DNA of 64,000 nucleotides from Acinetobacter rathckeae (GTDB lineage: Bacteria; Pseudomonadota; Gammaproteobacteria; Pseudomonadales; Moraxellaceae). A program made the position numbers and the translations under genes. Numbering within the stretch: the first letter of the stretch is position 1; every line of letters begins with the position of its first letter. Positions 45,511-54,465 of the stretch are shown here, one piece after another. The notes beneath the pieces are model-generated. The model was not told the DNA's origin. It ran no database searches and was given only the letters and a program-made list of their open reading frames with translations. The DNA is taken from contig NZ_VTDO01000001.1 of NCBI RefSeq assembly GCF_015627125.1, positions 558,001 through 622,000 of the forward strand, written 5' to 3'.

Positions 45511-46517
45511 TATTTGACCTCACGCAAGTACTGCTGTGAAAAGTCTTTTTGAATGTCTGCCATTTCTTTGTAGTTTAGCGTGTGGGCGCGTTTGTACTCG
45601 CTATCTGGTAAGAATTGTGCTTTGGCAGCAGGTGAAATGGCTTTTTCATCTACAGGTCTTAACCAACTGTCTGCCCAGATTTTTTGTCCACGATCTGAAA
45701 GGACATAATCAAGTACTTTTTTACCATTTTCACTATGTGGTGCATTTTTAACAAGCCCCATCACATATGGTACTTTAATGGTGCCTTCTTTTGGAATCAC
45801 AAAAACAACATTGGCTTTGTCTTTGTATTTAGCACGGTATGCATTAAAGTCGTAGTCAATCAGTACAGGAATTTCACCTGACAATACACGTGGGTACGCC
45901 GTTTGTTTTGGTACAATTGGCTTATTGGCGCTGAGTTTTTTGAAATAGTTAATAGCAGGGGTAAAGTTATGCAATGTACCCCCTTTGGCCATATTCACAG
46001 CAGTGGCCGCTGCATAACCAACAAATGCACTTGATGGGTCTAAATAACCAACCATGCCTTGATATTCAGGTTTTAATAAATCGTCCCAGCTTTTTGGAAT
46101 CGGTGCACCGTTTAAAGCGTCAACATTAACCATAAAACCAATGGTGCCAGAGTGAACTGCAACCCATTTCCCATTTGGGTCTTTTAAGTCTTTAGGAATT
46201 TTGTCCCAACCTTTTGGTTTATAAGATGCCAATACATCTGCTTGGTCAGCTTGCATCCCAAAAGTAATACCTAGGTAAGTAAAGTCAGCCACAGGACTGG
46301 CTTTTTCAGCCACCAACTGTGCTAAAGCTTGACCTGAGTTTTTGTTATCAGGTGGTACGACAACGCCAGTATCTTTGGCAATGGCTTGAATTTGTACGCC
46401 CCAGTTTGCCCATTCAGGTGGGCAGTTATAACAAATCGCAGTATTGTCTTGTGCAAAAGCCATGCTTGGTAATACAGACGCAGCACACAGTAAACTGCTT
46501 AACAGCTGTTTTTTCAT
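45510..46517 (-). CDS. ABC importer periplasmic solute-binding protein
   Basis: Extracellular solute-binding protein of 335 residues with a signal peptide (MKKQLLSSLLCAASVLPSMAFA). Family 1/Fbp-Pot type text: NSGQALAQLVAEKASPVADFTYLG, GTIGFMVNVDALNGAPIPKSWDDLL, YQGMVGYLDPSSAFVGY, YPRVLSGEIPVLIDYDFNAYRAKY. It overlaps lacI by four bases and permease 1 by one base, so six genes form one compact operon. The ligand cannot be read from the sequence; the neighbouring GpdQ-like enzyme suggests an organic phosphodiester. Confidence 0.88.
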   Translation of the reverse strand: MKKQLLSSLLCAASVLPSMAFAQDNTAICYNCPPEWANWGVQIQAIAKDTGVVVPPDNKNSGQALAQLVAEKASPVADFTYLGITFGMQADQADVLASYKPKGWDKIPKDLKDPNGKWVAVHSGTIGFMVNVDALNGAPIPKSWDDLLKPEYQGMVGYLDPSSAFVGYAAATAVNMAKGGTLHNFTPAINYFKKLSANKPIVPKQTAYPRVLSGEIPVLIDYDFNAYRAKYKDKANVVFVIPKEGTIKVPYVMGLVKNAPHSENGKKVLDYVLSDRGQKIWADSWLRPVDEKAISPAAKAQFLPDSEYKRAHTLNYKEMADIQKDFSQQYLREVK

Positions 46518-47533
46518 GAGAGATCCTTGTCAATAGATGTATGTTGAGGGGCATTAGACATGCTTTCCTCAAGGTTGAATTGAGTACATAGGGTTTGTGA
46601 AGTAACGGGCTGACCTGAAATCATCTGTAGCAACGTTTTAACTGAAAGCCACCCCAAAAGCTCTCGTGGTTGTGCTACAGATGACAAAGCGGGATACAGG
46701 GTTTTTCCAAGCGAAATGCCATCAAAACCCACAACAGAAATCTGTTCTGGTACTAAATAGCCTAAGCGTTGTAGGTTGCCAATACTGCTCAGTGCTAAAA
46801 GATCGTTTGAACATAACAAAGCAGTTACATTTTGTTTTAAAAGTGGTAGTAAGGTGTCTATATGTACTTGTGTATGACTGTGCATTTCAACCACAGGCAT
46901 GGCAATGAGACCTGCTGCTGTCATGGCATCTGCATAGCCTTGGTAGCGTAAAGCAGATCGGTCTGACTGAAAAAATGGCCCTGTGAGCATGGCAATATGG
47001 CAGTGGCCATATTCAATTAAACGTTGTGTTGCATCATACATAGCAGCATAGTTGTCTATGTTTATACTTATAAAATCTGTGTTTTGAATGGGGTTGTGGG
47101 TAAGCACAGTTGGTATGGCTTCTTCTTTGATTTTGTTTAAACAATCACTTTGTTGTGCATTGGCCACAGTTAAAATCAGACCATCAACACGCTGTCTAAG
47201 CATATTTTCTAAAATTTCAAGCTCTGCTTGTGGGTCATATTCGGTGGTTGCGACCAATAAAGAGTAGCCATTTTCTCTTGCCATTTTTTCCATGGCTTCT
47301 AATTGGCCACTAAAAATGGGATTGTTGAGTGTGGGTAACATGACACCTAGCATTTTACTGCTTTGTGTTCTGAGTTGGCGAGCTGCATAGTTTGGGCGAA
47401 AACCAAGTGTTTTGGCCGCTTGATATATTTTCTCACGTGTCTCTGGCTTGACTTGCTCAGGCGATGCAAATGCCCGTGCGACTGTTGCTCTAGAAACACC
47501 AACAATTTTAGATACTTGGACTATGCTACTCAT
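46514..47533 (-). CDS. LacI-family transcriptional regulator
   Basis: Regulator of 339 residues. The N-terminal helix-turn-helix and hinge helix are VSKIVGVSRATVARAFASPEQVKPETREKI and NYAARQLRTQSSKMLGVMLP, followed by the periplasmic-binding-protein-like effector domain (CLNKIKEEAIPTVLTHNP, ALLCSNDLLALSSIGNLQRLG, VVGFDGISLGKTLYPALSSV). It is first in the operon with the ABC importer and phosphodiesterase, and a perfect palindromic operator lies 14 bases before its start codon, so it probably represses its own operon until an imported compound or its product binds. Confidence 0.9.
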   Translation of the reverse strand: MSSIVQVSKIVGVSRATVARAFASPEQVKPETREKIYQAAKTLGFRPNYAARQLRTQSSKMLGVMLPTLNNPIFSGQLEAMEKMARENGYSLLVATTEYDPQAELEILENMLRQRVDGLILTVANAQQSDCLNKIKEEAIPTVLTHNPIQNTDFISINIDNYAAMYDATQRLIEYGHCHIAMLTGPFFQSDRSALRYQGYADAMTAAGLIAMPVVEMHSHTQVHIDTLLPLLKQNVTALLCSNDLLALSSIGNLQRLGYLVPEQISVVGFDGISLGKTLYPALSSVAQPRELLGWLSVKTLLQMISGQPVTSQTLCTQFNLEESMSNAPQHTSIDKDLS

Positions 47534-47546
47534 AATAATTTACTCA

Positions 47547-47564
47547 AATGAGAACGATCTCATT
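47547..47564. promoter_or_regulatory. Operator of the LacI-family regulator
   Basis: AATGAGA-ACGA-TCTCATT: perfect seven-base arms with a central CG, the form bound by LacI-family dimers whose hinge helices insert at the central CG step. It lies 14 bases upstream of the lacI start codon. No second copy was seen nearby. -10/-35 elements for this operon are not clear. Confidence 0.8.
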
Positions 47565-47642
47565 GGTAAGTATCATGGTAAAAAGATATGACAGTGCTGT
47601 GACGATTTAATGATATTTTGGTGTCATGTGCTCAATATGGAA

Positions 47643-48185
47643 TTAAGGCAGGGCTTGCTTGAGTTCTTTTTTATAGTGTCGCACAGAACGTGCATATTTT
47701 TTTGCTTTATGCCGAGTGAAAAAGCTAGCGCCATAGCCTGTAGGACCAACGTTATAATATGCAGAAGCTTTAAACCACGAGCCTGCAAGAGCTTTATATT
47801 GCGCTAAGATGTAGGCATTACAATAAATATTGATAGTGTCATCGTATAAGTTACCAGGGCATGACGTTGACCAATAACTTGGGATAATCTGAGCAAGACC
47901 TACAGCGCCTCCAGAGGACCTTAACTGACTACGGTAGTTGGATTCTTGGCGAATGGTTGCCGCAATCAGCTCAGCAGGCACATTGTATTGGTCGGCAGAT
48001 TGAATAATTAAAGGCGACACGGCATTGGCTTTGTCATATGGCACATGGTACGCACGCTGTAATGCTGTTGAAAGTTTGGCTGATCTTTGTTGAACTGAGC
48101 CACCATGGGGGCCAAGCGTTGAGCATGCAGAAAGGAAAGTCACCGCTGTCAATACAGATAATTTTAATACAGTATGTACTGGCAT
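47643..48185 (-). CDS. Lipoprotein lytic transglycosylase, SLT domain
   Basis: Peptidoglycan-cleaving enzyme of 180 residues. A lipoprotein signal ends in FLSAC with Cys21 as the acylated residue. The catalytic domain has Glu81 in ATIRQESNYRSQLRSSGGAVGLAQI, with GLAQIIPSYW and AYYNVGPTGYG as the other conserved parts of the goose-type/SLT fold. The basic C-terminus (HKAKKYARSVRHYKKELKQ) may contact peptidoglycan. It stands alone with its own upstream region of about 150 bases shared with the divergent UvrA-like gene. Confidence 0.88.
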   Translation of the reverse strand: MPVHTVLKLSVLTAVTFLSACSTLGPHGGSVQQRSAKLSTALQRAYHVPYDKANAVSPLIIQSADQYNVPAELIAATIRQESNYRSQLRSSGGAVGLAQIIPSYWSTSCPGNLYDDTINIYCNAYILAQYKALAGSWFKASAYYNVGPTGYGASFFTRHKAKKYARSVRHYKKELKQALP

Positions 48186-48332
48186 AGCATGTCACTTCAA
48201 AGCTTGATTAGATGCTTTATGGTAGTTTTTTATCGGTTGTTAGATGTTGATGTTATGTAAATAAAAGTGTTTATATTTACTCTTTTTTGTATATTTATTA
48301 CACAGTGTGCTTTATGTGAAAGTGAGTAAGCC

Positions 48333-50597
48333 ATGACAAAAACAATCAATATTTACGGTGCAAGACAAAACAATTTAAAAAACTTATCACTGCAGATTCC
48401 TAAAAATAAAATTGTGGTTTTTACAGGCGTATCAGGCTCAGGTAAATCTTCTTTGGTGTTTGAAACCATTGGTGCGGAAGCACAACGACAAATCAATGAA
48501 ACTTACGATACCTTTACTCGAAATCGATTGCAAAGTGCACCACAAGCCGAAGTAGACCGTATAGAAAACTTAAATGTCCCTGTGATTATCGACCAGAAAC
48601 CACTTTCTGGGAGTATTCGTTCCGCCGTTGCGACAGCCACCGATATTTATGCCAGTTTAAGGTTGTTGTTTTCTCGGGTCGGTACGCCGTTTGTGGGTTA
48701 CTCACAAGTATTTTCTTTTAATCACCCAAGTGGTATGTGTCCTCGTTGTGAGGGAACAGGTTTTGAGCAAACACTGAATATTTATAAAATTTTAGATCAA
48801 GATAAATCTTTGAATGAAGGTGCTATTTTATTTCCAACCTATCAACCACACGCATGGCGTTGGCTACGTTATGCAGACTCAGGTTATTTTGACTTAGATA
48901 AAAAACTAAAAGACTATAGCCCCAAAGAATGGGAACTTTTGCTTAATGCAGAGCAACATAAGCCCAAGCACCCCACAGTCCAGTGGAAAAAGACAGCACT
49001 CTACGAGGGTTTAATTACTCGCTTTAAACGTAATTTTATGACAGGGCAAGCGCAAGAAAAAAACCGCTATAAAGCCCGACTCGATGACATTATTGAAATT
49101 AAGCCATGTTCTGAGTGTCATGGACAACGTCTAAATGCTAAATCTTTAAGTTGCACCATTCAAGGGTTAAATATTGCACAGTGTACAGCGTTGTCAGTGA
49201 AGCGTTTATATGACTTTATCAATGCGATTGATGCACCTAAGTATCAAATTTTACTTGATGAAATTTTGCATAAGTTAGACATGCTTACATTGGTCGGATT
49301 AAGTTATTTAAGCTTAAACAGAACCAGTGATACTTTATCTGGTGGTGAAGGGCAACGCATTAAGATGGTCAAGCATCTTGGCAATAGTTTGGTTGACTTA
49401 CTTTATATTTTTGATGAACCAAGTGTGGGACTACACCCAAGAGATGTTGAAAATATTGCCCAAATGATTAAAAAAATTAGAGATAAAGGAAATTCGGTAT
49501 TATTGGTTGAGCATGATCCAGACCTGATTAAAATTGCAGATCAAGTGATTGATATTGGGCCCAAGTCAGGTGTGAATGGTGGAGAACTGGTTTATCAAGG
49601 CGACTTTTCAGGCTTGGCATCTGCGCATGGCTTAACCGCAGCGTATTTTTCCCAGCCAAGAACAATCAAACAACAGCCTAGAGCATTTCAGCAGGTGATG
49701 ACTGTTAAAGAAGCCCATGTTTTTAACTTAAAAAACGTAACGTTGGATATTCCTTTGTATTGTTTAACTGTGGTCACTGGCGTTGCAGGGTCAGGCAAAA
49801 GTACACTGATGACACAGGTTTTACCACAACAGTACCCACAAACCAAAGTGATTGATCAGTCTGCAATTATGGCGAGTGTGCGTTCTAATTTGTTGACTTT
49901 TTTAGACTTGTCTGACGATGTACGTAAATTATTTGCCGAATATAATCAGGTGAGTATGAAGTGGTTTAGCTACAATAGTAAAGGTGCTTGCCCACACTGT
50001 AATGGGTTGGGAATTGAAAAAATTGAACTGGCATTTTTAGATAATATTGAGCTGACTTGTGAGGTTTGCCACGGCACAGGATATAAAAAAGAGGTCTTGG
50101 ATTATTGTTATCAGGGTAAAAATATTACTGAAGTGTTGGCAATGACTGTGGCCGAAGCACTGCAATTTTTTACACAAGAGAAAATCCAACAAAAACTACA
50201 GCGTTTAATGCGTTTAGGCTTAGATTATTTGGCATTAGGTCAGCGCTTAAATACCTTTTCAGGCGGCGAACGTCAGCGTTTAAAACTGAGTAAAGAGCTG
50301 GGGCAACGGGATCATATCTTGGTATTAGATGAACCGAGTACGGGGTTACATCCGTCAGACACAGCAAAGTTATTACAGCTTTTAAATTACATTGTAGATG
50401 AGGGCAACACAGTGATTGTGATTGAGCATAATCTAGATATTATTGCTCAAGCGGATTGGATTATTGATATTGGCCCAGATGCAGGTGAACATGGCGGAGA
50501 AGTAATGTTTACAGGGACGATACAGGACTTATTAGCGCAGCCAGATATTTCACTTACTGCACAATATATGGCACGTTATTTATATGAAAATACCTAA
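48333..50597 (+). CDS. UvrA-like ABC ATPase lacking the UvrB-binding domain
   Basis: Protein of 754 residues with two ABC modules arranged as in UvrA: Walker A GVSGSGKSS near residue 35, CPRCEGTGFE zinc module, signature LSGGEGQRI near 335, second Walker A GVAGSGKST near 483, CPHCNGLGIEK with CEVCHGTGYKK, and signature FSGGERQRL near 642. Standard UvrA is about 940 residues; the UvrB-binding and part of the insertion domain are missing here. Such short UvrA paralogues (UvrA2/DrrC class) are linked in other bacteria to tolerance of DNA-binding drugs. This is not the main nucleotide excision repair UvrA. A hairpin of A6GCAT/ATGCT6 with a long loop (50654-50700) may end it. Confidence 0.87.
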   Translation: MTKTINIYGARQNNLKNLSLQIPKNKIVVFTGVSGSGKSSLVFETIGAEAQRQINETYDTFTRNRLQSAPQAEVDRIENLNVPVIIDQKPLSGSIRSAVATATDIYASLRLLFSRVGTPFVGYSQVFSFNHPSGMCPRCEGTGFEQTLNIYKILDQDKSLNEGAILFPTYQPHAWRWLRYADSGYFDLDKKLKDYSPKEWELLLNAEQHKPKHPTVQWKKTALYEGLITRFKRNFMTGQAQEKNRYKARLDDIIEIKPCSECHGQRLNAKSLSCTIQGLNIAQCTALSVKRLYDFINAIDAPKYQILLDEILHKLDMLTLVGLSYLSLNRTSDTLSGGEGQRIKMVKHLGNSLVDLLYIFDEPSVGLHPRDVENIAQMIKKIRDKGNSVLLVEHDPDLIKIADQVIDIGPKSGVNGGELVYQGDFSGLASAHGLTAAYFSQPRTIKQQPRAFQQVMTVKEAHVFNLKNVTLDIPLYCLTVVTGVAGSGKSTLMTQVLPQQYPQTKVIDQSAIMASVRSNLLTFLDLSDDVRKLFAEYNQVSMKWFSYNSKGACPHCNGLGIEKIELAFLDNIELTCEVCHGTGYKKEVLDYCYQGKNITEVLAMTVAEALQFFTQEKIQQKLQRLMRLGLDYLALGQRLNTFSGGERQRLKLSKELGQRDHILVLDEPSTGLHPSDTAKLLQLLNYIVDEGNTVIVIEHNLDIIAQADWIIDIGPDAGEHGGEVMFTGTIQDLLAQPDISLTAQYMARYLYENT

Positions 50598-50999
50598 AAC
50601 ATGGGTTTTTTATGTGTAGATGTGGTGAATAAATGATTTAAATATGTATATAAAAAAAGCATTTGAGTATATGATAACAAAGAATAAGACATGCTTTTTT
50701 CTAAACTATTTGTGATAAAGATGAATGCTATTTATTAAAAAATAAAATATATATTTTTGAATACTGGCATAAATATTGTATATAGTTGGATATTAAGTTT
50801 ATTTAAAATAATAACTTAGATTATTTTTTGGTAGGGCGAAAAAACGGAAAGTATGTTAAGCGTAATTTATAACGTACAATTTTAAAAACTGAAACTAAAA
50901 CAATATCTATTTTTTAAATAAACATAGTTGTAAAACTTGATTTACATAAAGAATAGTCTTTGTAACATAATCACACATTAAATTAGGGATTTGTTCAAC
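50598..50999. other. AT-rich intergenic region before the TonB-dependent receptor
   Basis: About 400 bases with no credible gene. It contains a loose inverted repeat (AAAAAAGCAT with ATGCTTTTTT, 31-base loop) just after the UvrA-like gene, a possible weak terminator. I searched for a 19-base Fur box (GATAATGATAATCATTATC-like) and saw none good enough to list. Confidence 0.5.
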
Positions 51000-53402
51000 A
51001 TGAATAATAAGTTTCAAGTCAAACTCTTGACACTCCTTGTTGCAAGCAGTTTGTATCCTGTAGCTCATGCAGAAGAAAATAAAAGTGCGACAGCCAGTAC
51101 TGAAAACAAAGTACAAGCTTTGAGTGCGATTATTGTCACGGGTACACGTAAAGTAAACCGCTCAGCAACGCAGTCATCACAACCGATTGATGTGGTGACC
51201 ACAGAGGAGTTACAAAAACGTACAGGTACTAGTGAGTTAGGTACTGCACTTTCTAAGCTCATTCCTTCAATTAACTTCCCAAGACCTTCAGTTGCAGACG
51301 GCACTGAATTTGTGCGTCCTGCGCAGTTAAAGGGCTTATCTCCAGACCAAGTCTTGGTTTTAGTCAATGGTAAACGCCGTCACACCAGTGCTTTTATTAA
51401 TATGGGTGGTACAATTGGTCGTGGTTCATCTCCAACAGACTTAAACGCCATTCCAATGTCTGCAGTTAGTCGTATTGAAGTCCTTAAAGATGGTGCATCG
51501 GCGCGTTATGGTTCAGATGCAATCGCAGGTGTTATTAATATTATTTTAAAAACAGACACCAAACATGGTGATGTGGGTGTGCGTTACGGTAAGTATAGTG
51601 CAGGCGATGGTGAGCAGAAGCAAACCTATGTTTCTGGTGGCACAAGTTTACAAGGTAAAGGCTTTGTGACTTTTGCAGGTGAGCTAGAAGGTGATGACAG
51701 CACTAACCGTGCAGGTACAGATAGCCGTGATCCTAAAGCAACCACTTACGGCCAACGTACTTTCCGTTATGGTGATCCAAAACAAGAAAGCGTGAAAATT
51801 GCTTTAAACAGTGAATATGATTTATCAGACAATGCAACTTTATATGGTTTTGCAACGTATAGCCGTAAAGATGCTGAGTCTGCTGCATTTTATCGTTTAA
51901 GTACATCAAGTAGTAATATCTTAGCATTGTATCCAAATGGCTATTTACCGCTAATTTTTGGCCAGTCTGAAGATCTTGCTGCTGTCGTTGGTGTGAAAGG
52001 TGATCTTGCTGATTGGCGTTATGATTTGTCGGCAGACTTTGGTCGTAATGAATATCAAGTGCGTACAGATACCATTAACGTGAGTACGTATAAAGACTTT
52101 GGCTATACACCAACACGTTTTTATAATGGCGCATTAATTAACGATCAAACTGTGATTAACTTAGATTTGTCTCGTGATTTTGATATTAAAGGTCTAAGTG
52201 GGCCACTGACATTCTCTACAGGTGTGCAGTACTTAAACCAAAACTATCAAATTAAAGCAGGTGATCCGAACTCGTATTATAAAACAGGTTCATCGGGTCT
52301 AGCAGGCTTTAGAGATGTAGACGCAGGAAAATGGTCACGAGATAATATTGCAGCTTATTTAGATTTAGATGCAAGTATCACAGATAAACTCTCTGGTTCT
52401 TTGGCATATCGCCATGAGTATTATAATGACTTTGGCCATGCAGATAATGGCGCATTGTCATTACGTTATGCGGTGAATCCTGCAATTGCGTTTCGTGGTA
52501 ATTTCTCTTCAGGCTTCCGTGTACCAAGTTTAGCGCAATCGAATTATACACAGACCTCGTCACAGCTTGTGAACCAAAGTATTGTAGAAGCAGGGACGTT
52601 CTCAACGACCTCTCAAGTGGCACGTCTATTGGGTGCAGAAGACTTAAAGCCTGAAACATCACGTGACTATAGCTTAGGTTTTGTGCTCACACCTGCAGAC
52701 AACTTCTATCTAACTTTCGATGCTTACTTAATTGATATTAAAAACCGTATTAGCTTGTCATCAAATATTAGTGCAAGTAGTGCCACTGTTAAATCTTATT
52801 TAGCAGCCAATGGCATTAGTAATATTAACTTTGATACAGTACGTTTCTTTAATAATGCTGCAGACACACGCACAAAAGGCTTAGATTTAGTGGCCAATTA
52901 TGCATGGAATAACTTGCCATATGGTCAGTTAAATACATCGGTTGCCTATAACTACAATGAAAATAAAGTGACTAAGATTCGTGCGAATCCTGCCATTTTA
53001 AATGCATTGGGTGTGAACTTAAATCGTATTGATCGCCGTGAACAGTATGGTATTTTGGCAGGCAGTACACCAAAACATAAATTGACTATTACCAATGACT
53101 ATAGCCTAGGGAACTGGGGTATTAGTACCAACGTAACCCGTTACGGTAGTTTTGTGTCATATAGCAATACCAGTCCAAGTCTAGATCAAAAGTATGGTGC
53201 GAAATGGTTGCTTGATTTGGCGTTGTCTTATAAGACAGGTAACTGGAAGTTTGAAGTGGGTGGTGACAACATTACTAATGTTTACCCAGACAAAGACCGT
53301 ACCACTGCAAGCTCGACAGGTGGCAGTATTCAATACAGCTTGTTCTCACCATTTGGTGCTAACGGTGCGTTTTATTACACTCGTGTAAATTATCACTGGT
53401 AA
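51000..53402 (+). CDS. TonB-dependent outer-membrane receptor
   Basis: Gated outer-membrane channel of 800 residues. It has a signal peptide (MNNKFQVKLLTLLVASSLYPVAHA), a TonB-box-like stretch before SAIIVTGTRK, a plug domain (QPIDVVTTEELQKRTG ... VLKDGASARYGSDAIAGVINIIL), and a 22-strand barrel ending in an aromatic residue (NYHW). The plug resembles receptors for small organic molecules as much as siderophore receptors. An ABC importer of the amino acid type follows directly, so a nutrient other than iron is plausible. The TTG at 50991 is also possible but ATG at 51000 makes the better signal peptide. Confidence 0.9.
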   Translation: MNNKFQVKLLTLLVASSLYPVAHAEENKSATASTENKVQALSAIIVTGTRKVNRSATQSSQPIDVVTTEELQKRTGTSELGTALSKLIPSINFPRPSVADGTEFVRPAQLKGLSPDQVLVLVNGKRRHTSAFINMGGTIGRGSSPTDLNAIPMSAVSRIEVLKDGASARYGSDAIAGVINIILKTDTKHGDVGVRYGKYSAGDGEQKQTYVSGGTSLQGKGFVTFAGELEGDDSTNRAGTDSRDPKATTYGQRTFRYGDPKQESVKIALNSEYDLSDNATLYGFATYSRKDAESAAFYRLSTSSSNILALYPNGYLPLIFGQSEDLAAVVGVKGDLADWRYDLSADFGRNEYQVRTDTINVSTYKDFGYTPTRFYNGALINDQTVINLDLSRDFDIKGLSGPLTFSTGVQYLNQNYQIKAGDPNSYYKTGSSGLAGFRDVDAGKWSRDNIAAYLDLDASITDKLSGSLAYRHEYYNDFGHADNGALSLRYAVNPAIAFRGNFSSGFRVPSLAQSNYTQTSSQLVNQSIVEAGTFSTTSQVARLLGAEDLKPETSRDYSLGFVLTPADNFYLTFDAYLIDIKNRISLSSNISASSATVKSYLAANGISNINFDTVRFFNNAADTRTKGLDLVANYAWNNLPYGQLNTSVAYNYNENKVTKIRANPAILNALGVNLNRIDRREQYGILAGSTPKHKLTITNDYSLGNWGISTNVTRYGSFVSYSNTSPSLDQKYGAKWLLDLALSYKTGNWKFEVGGDNITNVYPDKDRTTASSTGGSIQYSLFSPFGANGAFYYTRVNYHW

Positions 53403-53414
53403 GTTTTACTGATT

Positions 53415-53453
53415 AAACATGCATGTGCCTCCATGGGTGCATGCATGTTTTTT
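53415..53453 (+). terminator. Terminator after the TonB-dependent receptor
   Basis: Eleven-base perfect arms (AAACATGCATG 53415-53425, CATGCATGTTT 53440-53450) with a following T-run to 53453. It may limit read-through into the ABC importer genes 23 bases downstream. Confidence 0.75.
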
Positions 53454-53475
53454 ACATTTATAGAATATAAAAAAG

Positions 53476-54456
53476 ATGTCCTGTATGACTCGATTTTTAA
53501 TACCTTTTATCTTTTGCATGAACCTAGGGCTTGTTGGCTGTGAACCGCATAAAGATGGTGATTCATCTGTATCAAATGCGACCATACTCACCATGCCAAA
53601 GCCAATGCGAGAGTTATTAGCACGTAATACCATACCCATTCATGGTATGGTCGATCAGGCCGCTGTAACCAAAATTCCTGCAAATTATCACTTTGTAAAC
53701 TCAGGTTACTTTACTGTGGCTGTGATTGCAGGGAACTCACCACCGATTACCACGTTGGCTTTAGATAATAAAACCCCGATTGGTATAGAAGTCGATGTTG
53801 CTCGGTTAATTGCCGACACTTTAGGGCTTCAGCTTAAGCTTGTGCCAACTTCTTGGGAAGATTGGCCTTTGGGAATTAATTCAGGCAAGTATGATGCGGC
53901 TTTAATTAATATTTCAGTGAGTAAACCCCGTAAAGAACGTTTTGATTTTGTGACTTATCGAAAAGACAGTCTAGGTTTGTTTGTAGCAAAAGATAGTCCG
54001 ATTCAGCATATTTCTGAAGCAAAAGATGTTGCAGGGCAACGTGTGATTGTTGGTGCAGGAACGAATCAGGAAAAAATTTTACTGCGTTGGATTGATGAAA
54101 ACCAAAAAAATGGCTTAGCACCCACCACACCTGTATATTTTGAAGACAAAGCCATGGCAATTTTGGCCATTGAGTCCGGTCGTGCTGATGTTTACTTTGT
54201 GCCCAATCCGTCTGGTACATGGCGTATGGAAAATGGGGCAAATATTAAACGTGTTGGCTACTTAAATGGTGGTTGGCCCAAAACAGCAGATATTGCTGTG
54301 ACACTTAAAAAGGGTGCAGGGCTTGATCCTGCGATACAAGTTGCTGTTAATGCCAATATTCAAAATGGAAAAATGCATGCCGTTTTAGCACGTTGGGGGC
54401 TTGCAAATGAAATATTACAACACTCAGAAATTAATCCATCGGGTTTTGGGGAGTAG
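53476..54456 (+). CDS. Lipoprotein substrate-binding protein, family 3 (polar amino acid type)
   Basis: Solute-binding protein of 326 residues. The lipoprotein signal ends in LGLVGC with Cys22 as acylation site. The mature part has the family-3 texts GIEVDVARLIADTLGLQLKLVP, SWEDWPLGINSGKYDAALINI, SKPRKERFDFVTY, VIVGAGTNQEKILLRW and AIESGRADVYF. It carries an unusually long N-terminal stretch (about residues 22-75) before the first lobe. Ligands of this family are amino acids and derivatives, including sulfur compounds such as cystine; the true one is unknown. Permease and ATPase genes follow. Confidence 0.88.
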   Translation: MSCMTRFLIPFIFCMNLGLVGCEPHKDGDSSVSNATILTMPKPMRELLARNTIPIHGMVDQAAVTKIPANYHFVNSGYFTVAVIAGNSPPITTLALDNKTPIGIEVDVARLIADTLGLQLKLVPTSWEDWPLGINSGKYDAALINISVSKPRKERFDFVTYRKDSLGLFVAKDSPIQHISEAKDVAGQRVIVGAGTNQEKILLRWIDENQKNGLAPTTPVYFEDKAMAILAIESGRADVYFVPNPSGTWRMENGANIKRVGYLNGGWPKTADIAVTLKKGAGLDPAIQVAVNANIQNGKMHAVLARWGLANEILQHSEINPSGFGE

Positions 54457-54465
54457 GTTATTATT

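Noticed and set aside
42903..46517. Naming the importer phnSTUV (2-aminoethylphosphonate)
   Set aside because: Only general similarity supports it. No phnW, phnX or other phosphonate-degrading gene is in the operon, whereas a GpdQ-like phosphodiesterase is.
50598..50999. Fur box upstream of the TonB-dependent receptor
   Set aside because: The region is very AT-rich and contains GATAA fragments, but no 19-base palindrome close to the Fur consensus was found by eye.
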